Source: Petrosia ficiformis (taxonomy: Eukaryota > Porifera > Demospongiae > Haplosclerida > Petrosiidae). Taken from it: a stretch of 64,000 nt of DNA. The notes beneath the pieces were generated by a model that did not search any database, was not told the origin of the DNA, and worked only from the letters and a program-made list of their open reading frames with translations. The stretch covers positions 17,843,115 through 17,907,114 of the forward strand of contig OX345636.1 of assembly GCA_947044365.1 (NCBI GenBank). The letters are read 5' to 3'. Positions 55,816 through 64,000 of this stretch are shown here, one piece after another (the first letter of the stretch is position 1; each line of letters begins with the position of its first letter). The translations under genes were made by a program, and so were the position numbers.

Positions 55816-58066
55816 AAGCACACGTCTTAAACCATCAAAGATGGGTGTATACTTGCAGCCCTAAACCAGACATCTTGGTCTTGATATGACACATACATGT
55901 ACATGTAGATTTATAAAAGCCTAACAACAACCTTAGAACAATACACATACACAACAGATACGCAAGTGAAACTTTGTGCAATAACAACAACAACAAAAAA
56001 ACTATGTCTCTCCCTTGCTACTCTATCCTACATGTTTCAAACAAAACCGTATGTCAAAAGCATTGTGACTATATTACGTATAGCCAGTCATTGGTACACA
56101 TGAAGATGTTTGAAACATGTAGTAAAGAGAGATGGAGAAAAGTAATATCCCCATTGCCCTCACCAGCAAGGGCAAAGGGGTTAGTTTAAATTATACACTA
56201 GGTTAATTGTAAATACTGTTGTAACTCAACAAAAAAATACACTCCTTCTTTTTTACTCTATGCTTCAGTCTTCAGTCTGTAAAAGCTACACAATCAATCA
56301 GTGTCAGTATACAGTACGTCTCAATAAAAAGTTAACGTTCCGTTGTACAAAACGGATCGTTCTACGATACGCAGTCAATCGTTGTGTTACCGTAAGGCAC
56401 CATTGTTGTTATTCCGTTGCTCGTTTCTACGCCGTTGCTACGTGCGTCCGTAGCTACAATTGTTTTGGTCACGTGAGACAGCTTTGTTAGGTGTTCTTTA
56501 GCTTTTGTTTACTATGGTTTACTCGTTCTACAAGAAACAGAGAATACTGTACCTTAATTGGAAGGGATTTAGGCCACCAACAATACAAAAAATTCTTGAA
56601 AAGGAAGTATTGACATCTACCAAGATAGGGATATACAAGTTGTTGGAACGCTTCAAAAATACTGGATGTATTACGAGGCAACCAGGATTTGGACGCCCAT
56701 CAAAAGTTACAGAAGAAATCAAACAGATAGTCGAGGAGCAAATGAGTTTTTCAAAGCTAAGTCACTCTGTTTCTGTTTCTCTGTTTAAACAGCTTTTTTA
56801 AAAGCTATAGAATACACAAAGGATTTCACTAGTTATGCATTATTTCATTAATATTATCTTACACGTTGTTTTATCTTGTATGTAGGTCATGGAACCATGC
56901 AGGATTTACTCAAGACATCTGTAGTTCAAATGGTGATAATACTATACTTTCAGTTGTATGTAGTTTCTTGCTATTGTTAGTGATTATATATCCATGGTTA
57001 TCAAACATTTATAATGCTAGTTATTATTGAAATTTTATTCCATGGTTATCAAACATTTAGCTATTTCAAATCGTTATTATATTTCCGTGATTACCAAACA
57101 TTTAGTACTGAAATTTTATTTCCATGATTACCAAACTTCTTAACATTTTATTACTAAGTCAATGATACAACTTTAATTAATTGATTTTCTAATTCCAATG
57201 ATACAACTCAAATTAAGTGATTTTCTAAGTCAGTGATACAACAAGTCTGCTCAGTAGATTACTTTCTCTTTGACTACAGACCTTTTTTTCTCTATCCAGC
57301 CGAAACCTATTCAGATCCCTGTACTGCAACTATAATAATGAGATTCATAGCTAATACTATTACATCAGTGTACCAACTCACATATATTAACACAAACCTA
57401 CAACCACATTGTTTATACAACTCAACTTTGAAGTTAAACTATACAGTATCATTAAATTTTATCAGTTACTTAAAAGCGTGGGTGGGCACCACAAAATGAA
57501 TATAAATTATATCAGTTACAAATACAAATTGCAATATTATAATTACATATATAATTTTTATAATTATATATTATACTTGTATTGCATAACATAAAGCTTA
57601 CCAATTTCTACGACATAACGTGATTCTTCTTTTACAAGAGAGAGTGCGTCTTCAGTGGGCCAATATATTTTTAAAACCATCGAGCTTAACAATACGATTG
57701 ATTAATGAGTAATATTTTCACACTCATAGCTTCTTGTTACCTGAAACTTTGAGTGTTCTTAAAGACATCCCAGAAAATTGTCACAACAAGTGAACAAACA
57801 AGACGTTTCAACAACGTTTCGACGACATTTCAACAACTGGCACTTACACGTGAACTTCCGACTTTTACACGTGATAATCCTACCGTAAAAACAATTTATC
57901 GTTTATTAAAACGTGTAATTGGAAACCCGTTTTAGCCGGAAAAAGACCGTAGTTGGCAACGTTGTACGATCCGTTTCGTACAACGGAACGTTAACTTTTT
58001 ATTGAGACGTACTGTACATGCCACCCACACGTGATACACGAGACCAACACTGAGCACATACACATT
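55757..58066. repeat. Segmental duplication, copy 2, interrupted by a Tc1/mariner element
   Basis: 55757-56311 and 58017-58066 together match copy 1 at 53603-54228. The break is exactly at the TA target. Confidence 0.9.
56312..58014 (+). mobile_element. Tc1/mariner-superfamily element, 1703 bp, catalytic domain missing
   Basis: About 49-bp terminal inverted repeats starting CAGTACGTCTCAATAAAAAG, with one mismatch, flanked by TA (56310-56311 and 58015-58016). The empty site in the paralogous segment confirms TA duplication. The ORF 56505-56801 encodes a paired-like helix-turn-helix with RPPTIQKILEKEVLTSTKIG, NTGCITRQPGFGRPSKVTEE (the GRPS/GRPR linker typical of Tc1-like transposases), then diverges. 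The DDE region is absent; the rest (56810-57950) is AT-rich filler. Confidence 0.93.
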
Positions 58067-58222
58067 GCGTTACATGTCACCCACATGTGTACATGTACAT
58101 GTGACTGGTCCAAATGAATACATACATGCCACCCACACGTGGTACATGAGTGATGTACTCACTGTTCCCAGCACATCTACTATGCGTAAGTTGTTCAGAC
58201 TGATTACATGTACACTGTGATT

Positions 58223-59670
58223 TTATACAGAAGGAACCACACGATCGTAGAGGTTCCTTTCCTCCATGTGGAATAAGTAGATCTTGTAGTCTGACTTGGG
58301 CATGCAGTGCTCGTTACAAAAGAGGGGGGAAAACTTCAGCCATGCACGACTAGACCCATTGTCAGAGTATGTACAAACATCAATCTGACACAGAGTAGCA
58401 AAAGCTCTAATCTCACGGTCAGTTCCCCATCCACGCTGATCCAGCTCCTTTTCCTTGATGTAATCGGTCATACTCTTAATAGGCTCATAAAGGTTTGCAG
58501 CAAGAGTGTCACCTTCAAAGCAGTCCTTACAGAAACGGTAAGCATTATCTTTGTGCGTCATGAAATTAACAATTGCTTGACGAACAGCTTGGTGGTTAGA
58601 TTCGGCTCTGTATTCGGGAGAAGAAGAGTCTGGACCGAAGGATTCGGCCAATACTCTCGCACTCCGTGTGGTACTGCACGGAGTTGAGAGTTTGTTCTTT
58701 TTGGCTGTGGGAGACGGGGATACTTTAAGACTGCTTCGTTTCCTGTCATTAAAAGGGGTCGAATTTGGAGGATGTACAGGGGTTGAATCGACACACGAAT
58801 CATCGATATTGAGTTCTTGTGAACAGTCATCACAGTACCATTCACCATCGGGTGCTTGAGTGATTCCCACACACTCAAAGTGAAACCACTGAAAGGTGCA
58901 ATTACGTCCATCACATTCCAATATATTCCCTTCATCTTTTCCTCGGCAAAAGCAGTATAGGTCCTCTTCGGGAGAAGAAGAGTCTGGACTGAAGGATTCG
59001 GCCAGTAATCTCGCACTCTGTGTGGTACTGCACGGAGTTGAAAGTTTGCTCTTCTTGGCTGTGGAAGACGGGGATACTTTAAGACTGCTTTGTTCCCTGT
59101 CTTTAAAAGGGGTAGAATTTGTAGGACGTACAGGGGTTGAATCGACACACAAGTCATCGATATTGAGTTCTTGTGAACAGTCACCACAGTACCATTCACC
59201 ATCGGGTGCTTGAGTGATCACCACACACTCAAAGTGAAACCACCGGAAGTGCAATTGCTTCCATCACATTGAATCATATCCCCCTCCTCTTTTCCTCGAC
59301 AAATGCAGTATAGGTCCTCTTCAAGAGAAGAGTCTGGACCGAAAGACTCGGTCAATACTCTTGCACTCTGCGTGGTACTGCAAGGAGATGAGAGTTTGCC
59401 TTTCTTGGGTGGGGGAAACACATTTACTTGAAGACTGCTTCGTTTCCTGTCTTTAAAAGGGGTCGAACTTGGAGGACGTACAAGCGTTGAAGCAGTAGGT
59501 TTCGCTTGATACAGCCAATGAGGATTCAAGGGGCAGTCTTTCTTGTGAGCTCTGCCTTCAGCACCACAAGTACATGGTGTTTCGTCATCGCTGTCGTATA
59601 TCATACTGTCCTCGAGACAGTCTCCTTCGAGGCTCGAGTCACTAAAGGTCAATTCGTTGTCACTTAACAC
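58223..59670 (-). pseudogene. C-terminal module: linker-PHD, linker-PHD, linker-truncated OTU
   Basis: Three similar linkers (core SSTPFKDRKRSSL ... CSTTQSARVL-ESFGPDSS) alternate with two PHD fingers (DLYCICRGKEEGDMIQCDG..., and DLYCFCRGKDEGNILECDG with FHFECVGITQAPDGEWYCDD). The first finger is frameshifted near 59254. The third linker runs straight into YRAESNHQAVRQAIVNFM and WGTDREIRAFATLCQIDVCT, the second half of an OTU cysteine-protease fold. The catalytic D-G-x-C box that should precede YRAES is missing, and the C-terminal Asn-His motif reads ERNLYDRV, so no active site remains. The frame 59254-58223 is open for 343 residues. Confidence 0.78.
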
Positions 59671-61394
59671 CGTGTGTGTATTTGCATCATCAGAATGTTG
59701 CTATTTGGCAGTGTAAACAACATCTCCTTTGTCACAAACCAAGTCCTCTGAATGGTCGATACTCGATACGTTACTGTACTTGGTGTTAAGAGGACAGTCC
59801 CTGTGGGTGGACCGGCTGTGAGATGTTGATGCACACTTGCACAATATGTTTATTTGTGTGACGCCACCTTTACTCTTCTTAGGGGCTTTGGAATCCGTAT
59901 CTTTGGTCTCGCCATACGTGTCACCTCCGTGTTTCTTTGATCACTCACGACGCTCTGTCGCATCTCTCGCTCGTAACTTCAACAGCTGGATTCTCCTTTT
60001 CTTAGTCTTCTCTTGTTTTGCTCTGCCCAACTGTTGTCTTCTTTTTATGTTGGCTGTCGTCACAGCCTCTTGAATACCGTCGAAGAGTCAGACGTTTATA
60101 CAGGCAAGGTATCCAGTGATACTTTGGACCTCGTTTCTCGTACATGTACATGTAAGTCATGTTTGACTGCAACAGGGCCAGATTAGTGGAAACCTTGTAG
60201 TGAAGTCTCTCCAGGTTGATGTCTTTCGACCTGAACCTGATGAATACGCTGTGCGAGGCTTCCAACCAATTAGAGTGGCCTCTTTTCAGCACGGGATGAA
60301 CGAGGCTGTCGGCATTTGAGGCTCTGTAGTCTCACTCAATTTCATAAATCAGAGAATGAAATGGACACGTGAGCCTGTACCACGTGCTGTAATCTCTTCC
60401 TTCACACTCAAAGTTTTCTTTATCGGCACAGTTGCCACAGCTACACACTTTGAGAGGATGAAAATCACAATGCTCTCTTGTCGGCTCCGCTCCCTCTTTC
60501 TTCACTTCTTCCCATTCATGCTCGTCACGCACATGTCTGGGTTGGGCTCTCAGCCTCTTTGCAAATTCTTCGGCAGACTTGGAGTCTGTCAGAATGTAAG
60601 AAAAGTTATTACATGCTCTCATGATAAAAGCATTAGTGAAACAACCGCAACCTGGCTTGTGGCGATTGACACAGTGGCAACGTACTTCACTTATTTGAGG
60701 GAACCTGTCTTTGTGCTTTTTAATGAAATCCATAGAAGGTTTCTTCACCATGGAGTACTTTTCAAGAGTTTTTAAGTGATTTTTGCCTGCATGGCCACCT
60801 CAAATCATAATTTTGCATTCCGGAAAGCATTCGATCTGCTACCGATTTTGCGGAAGACGAGTCTGAATCTTGCCAATGTTGAACCATCTGCTTGATGACA
60901 GGGTACATTCTTTTCATGATTGAATAGAAAGCACTGAAGTCGACAGTATCAAGCCCAAGTGATAGTTTCAATACTTTACAGTATGTAGCATAGAGACACC
61001 CTGATATAATAAATGCCACCTGAATGGAAGCCCCTACTTCAGTGGTATTTAGTGATTTGCTCTTTAAAGAGCCTTCGAAAAACACTTGTGAAATACCACA
61101 GCCATTACAAACATAACTAACATTCACTGTACCTCCTAACCCCTTACTTTGTAATGATAAAGGAACTAGTATGCCTTTGCAACCAGGTGTTACACAACAA
61201 CGAACACTGTTGATTGTTTCAACAAACAGATTCAATTGTTCAAAGCTCACCATGAAAACCTTTTTGGGTATTGCTACGGGGTTTAGTTTTTTCAAAGATC
61301 TTTCAGGAGTGGGAACGTACAGTGAATCATCGTTTACCTCGCTCACTTCTAAAGAGAAGTCCATGTGCTCCTCTTCTGTCCTTGATTCATCCAT
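58223..61394 (-). pseudogene. Mutator-like transposase gene with PHD fingers and OTU-like domain (decayed, copy B)
   Basis: Minus strand, starting ATG 61394. An N-terminal Cys-rich domain (CCVTPGC ... CNGCGIS) and TTEVGASIQVAFIISGCLYA lead to FSAFYSIMKRMYPVIKQMV. The next residues, QHWQDSDSSSAKSVAD, join directly, so the part holding the first catalytic acidic residues seems deleted (from family knowledge). A frameshift and a TGA then precede GGHAGKNHLKTLEKYS. Later come the Cys cluster CHCVNRHKPGCGC, DFHPLKVCSCGNC, CPFHSLIYEIE-stop, KRGHSNWLEASHSVFIRFRS and, in another frame, a basic coiled region and CKCASTSHSRSTHRDCPLN. Several stops (TGA at former Cys and Trp positions, TAG before 59670) and frameshifts separate these. 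PHD and OTU parts follow at 59670-58223. Probably one element-encoded polyprotein of about 1,000 residues, now inactive. Confidence 0.75.
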
Positions 61395-61483
61395 TAGTAT
61401 TTCCTACATATGATAAAAAAATAAATACTCTATATAACTGTTATCAGATATATGTATATGTATATAATAAAGTTTGCAAATGT

Positions 61484-62013
61484 TTTTATGGCCCGTAGGG
61501 CCATCCCTATGATTGCTTTCCCACGGGTTCGATGTATGTTTATATATATATATATATATATATTCTTGTGTCACTTGCGCGACTATGCGTTGTATACGTA
61601 GTTAAGGAAGTTGCGTCATTCCCGGGGGCTCGGTCAATTAATGGGCGTGGGGCGTAAAAGAACGCGCGTTTGAGCTACAGACCAGCCAGGAAGATTCAGA
61701 AAGGATGTAAAACTGCTAATAACTGTTGTATATAGCAGAGAAACAGTATAGATATTATGCAAGAATCTTTAACAAGTAAGTATGATAAGTTGTTGAGTTT
61801 CAAACACGAGGAAGTCATCATTTAGAACCTTGAAGGAGTACCTCGGTCAGTTCATCAGACATCTGTGTATTTAGACTGCAATTAGGCTTACACTTACGTA
61901 TTCAGGCCCCAGGAGTACACAGAAAGGTAGAGACACTAGTGCCATCAGCAATGCTTAATACATAGTCATCACAAAGCAAATATAGGGATGTTTTTTTCTC
62001 TATATACACTTGT
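61484..62013 (+). mobile_element. GGCCCGTAGGGCC-family MITE, 530 bp, inserted in copy B 5' flank
   Basis: Starts GGCCCGTAGGGCCATCCCTA (the first 13 bases are themselves palindromic) and ends AGGGATGTTTTTTTCTCTAT-ATACACTTG. Copy A at 18719-18979 preserves the uninterrupted site (GCAAATGTTTTTTATCTCAT), which allows a target duplication near TTTAT. The interior has a (TA)n, a CpG-rich block CATTCCCGGGGGCTCGGTC and GTAAAAGAACGCGCG. No coding sequence. Confidence 0.85.
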
Positions 62014-62399
62014 TTATCTCATAATGGAAAGAAATAGCATTGAAAATAAAATCATACTTTGTGATAATCAAATATTCTGTTTCATGTTTCGTACAGATAT
62101 CAGTCCAACTATACTATCAAATTATATTGTCAATCTACAATTCTACATGTATTATTTCAATTACTGCCATGAAATTTATCCAAGTAGCTTAATTGACAAT
62201 AGCTCTTTTTGGATAACAAATTTCAGTGACTTCCTCCACAAAGCGGCAGAACAGGAGCAATTAAATGTAACTGCACGATCAAAATTATTTTGTTGGACAA
62301 GGTCACATTTTGAAAAGTAGGTGCCCAGGTTTAATACATATATATAATGTATATGTTGCCCTAGGGGGAAGTGACACAACATCACAAATGTGAGATGTT

Positions 62400-62835
62400 A
62401 TAATTAATTTATATCTCCATCCTAGGTGCTTGTTAAAATTAATAACACCACGGCCATTACAAACATGAATAATGTTCACTGTATCTCCTAACCCCTTACT
62501 ATATAACAACAAAGGAACTATATAGTATGCCCTTGCAACCATGACAACAAACGCTGTTGATTGCTTTAACGAACGTATTCAATTGTTAAAGGCTCACTAC
62601 AGAAATTTTTTTCCGGTATTACTATGGGTTTTAATTTTTTCAAAGATCTTTCAGAAGTGGTAACGTGCAGTGAATTATCGTTTACCTTGTTCACTTCTTT
62701 AGAGAGGTCCAAGTCATCTCCTTTCTTTGGTTTTTCTTGAAGTACATTTATTTCCTACATACATGTATGATAAAAGTAAAAACATAATACAATTGATGTC
62801 AGATATGTAATAAAGTCTGCAAAACAATTTTTTGC
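62400..62835 (-). pseudogene. Mutator-like transposase 5' part, decayed copy C
   Basis: Minus strand. Blocks TTACAAACATGAATAATGTT, CCTAACCCCTTACTATATAA, TTTCAAAGATCTTTCAGAAG and GAATTATCGTTTACC follow the start of copy B in order, with stops and indels. It ends at GCTTGTTAAAATTAATAACA, beyond which copy B flank begins, so B and C are tandem. Confidence 0.8.
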
Positions 62836-62857
62836 TCTTGTAATGAGAATAAATAGT

Positions 62858-63343
62858 ATTTGAAAAAACAAGTGTATATAGAGGAAAAAAAACATCCCTA
62901 TGATTGCTTTACAAATTTAAGTGAAGATAAAAGTATCCTTATGACTACTTTGTGGTGTCCAGAATTCAGTAATCATGGCTGACTTTATCAAGCATGAAAG
63001 ACAACAGCTTATTATAATTATTATTTTGATTATCTACTCTCCTGACCTTTCAAAAGACCTTGTAGAACTTTAGGAATATATTTCAGGCAGAATAGCTAGC
63101 TATTAGTTCCAGTTTCTACGTAAGCTCAACAGCTTTCCTTTCTGCTGGCGTGTAGAGCTTGATCGCGCGTTCTTTTACGCGCCACGCATATTAATTGACC
63201 GAGCCCCCGGGAATGATGTAACTTCCTTAACTACGTATACAACCCATACTCACGTAGGTGACACAAACATATATATATATATATGAACATACATCGAACC
63301 CGTGGGAAAGCAATCATAGGGATGGCCCTACGGGCCATAACAA
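62858..63343 (-). mobile_element. GGCCCGTAGGGCC-family MITE, 486 bp, inserted in copy C 5' flank
   Basis: The reverse complement starts GGCCCGTAGGGCCATCCCTA, then CGATGTATGTTCATATA, the block CCCGGGGGCTCGGTCAATTA and GTAAAAGAACGCGCG, and ends GGGATGTTTTTTTTCCTC-TATATACACTTG. It is the same family as 61484-62013 in opposite orientation. Confidence 0.87.
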
Positions 63344-64000
63344 CCACTTTCTAATAATCAAATATTCATTTTCAAATTTGATAATGAATACCTGTTTCAT
63401 ACAAGTATCAGTTCAACTACACTATCAAATTATATTGTTAACCCCGAGATACCATCTACATGCATCATCTGTGTATCAATTGGTGTCATGAATTCTGTTA
63501 TCTAAGAAGCTCTTCCTGAATCACAGATTTCATTGACTTGTAATACAATGTCAAAATATCTTCTCAAGAACCAATATTCTACTTAAACAACAACAACAAC
63601 TCTCTTTAGACTACCAGTCTAGAATACATATATAAGACAGTCTAGAATAATCTTATGGGCTGGCTCAAACCAGCCTCTACCTATAAAAAACCAAGGTACT
63701 AATTAATAAACCCAACAAATACCATAGTTCAGGTAATTTAGTACATAAGTTCACTAGTTTGAGCATCCATGTTCACCACAGTAACTGTGTGATCAGTATT
63801 ATTTTGTAGGACAAGGTCACCTTTTGAAAATTAGGTCACTTGTATATAAACTTTACACATGGAAGACTTAATAGCTGACACTGTTGTGGATATACTTTAG
63901 AAACTGCACCCAAGATTAAATATATATATATACGTGTATATATATACATGTATACATGTTATCAGAGGGGAAGTGATTACAAACTGCAAAATCACAGATG
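63344..64000. repeat. 5' flank of copy C, continuing to the window edge
   Basis: ATAATCAAATATTC, TATCAAATTATATTGTTAAC, GGACAAGGTCACCTTTTGAA and GGGGAAGTGATTACAAAC mirror 62058-62395 in order. The last bases (AAAATCACAGATG) correspond to the place in copy B just before copy C begins, so a further tandem copy may start immediately outside the window. Confidence 0.75.

Noticed and set aside
61988..62320. 110-residue plus-strand frame near the Mutator-like copies
   Set aside because: It lies in the duplicated 5' flank; the related copy A is open only because the DNA is nearly identical, and copy C breaks it. No domain is recognised.

Overview
This is a eukaryotic, AT-rich, repeat-dominated window, most likely from a sponge (demosponge-like metazoan). 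The reasons are GT-AG introns, Kozak-like starts, an axonemal dynein heavy chain, a heparan-sulfate 3-O-sulfotransferase, and transposon proteins (a Mutator-like transposase with PHD and OTU domains, a CACTA-like tnp2 transposase, a Crypton-type recombinase and a Penelope-like reverse transcriptase) of types I associate with sponges and cnidarians. The species call is inference; no marker gene settles it. Only two ordinary genes look largely intact, and both encode membrane-anchored, Golgi-type glycan enzymes.

Layout. 0-6 kb: a decayed Crypton-type tyrosine recombinase with repeated flanking modules, a candidate two-exon secreted-protein gene on the minus strand (about 3.3-4.0 kb), and a near-perfect 35-bp-arm hairpin. 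6-12 kb: microsatellites, dispersed repeats and a 582-bp piggyBac-type non-autonomous element. 12.3-17.4 kb: a divergent pair, a minus-strand two-exon gene fusing an extended SDR (nucleotide-sugar epimerase/dehydratase-like) domain to a GT-A-like glycosyltransferase domain (one in-frame stop), and a plus-strand single-exon HS 3-O-sulfotransferase. A decayed partial copy of the SDR domain lies just beyond it (17.7-18.1 kb). 18.7-19.4 kb: a copy of the 5' part of a Mutator-like transposon gene.

19.98-33.5 kb: exons of a DNAH1-like axonemal dynein heavy chain in the wrong order on one strand. The AAA4-stalk-AAA5 exons come first and the AAA2-AAA3 exons second, with in-frame stops, a frameshift and a SRCGM-to-SHCGM change. 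A CACTA-like element, TIR elements and foldback MITEs sit in the introns. 34-42 kb: long ACAT-type microsatellites, a hAT deletion derivative keeping the dimerisation domain, large palindromic MITEs, and a well-formed type I hammerhead ribozyme at 38.24-38.30 kb. 43.2-45.5 kb: a frameshifted Penelope-like reverse transcriptase bounded on both sides by (CA)n. 45.5-51.1 kb: two near-identical direct repeats of about 615 bp, several dispersed repeat families, and a 2.1-kb minisatellite with higher-order structure. 53.6-58.1 kb: a segmental duplication, one copy of which is split by a Tc1/mariner-type element with an exact TA duplication, leaving a matched empty site in the other copy. 58.2-64 kb: a long, decayed Mutator-like transposase gene with tandem PHD fingers and a truncated OTU domain, followed by a tandem partial copy that runs off the window. 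Both copies carry the same MITE in nearly the same place but in opposite orientation.

The window therefore reads as a small glycan-enzyme gene pair and dynein gene remnants in a transposon-rich landscape. All coordinates for decayed elements are approximate, and family assignments come from motif recognition without a database search.
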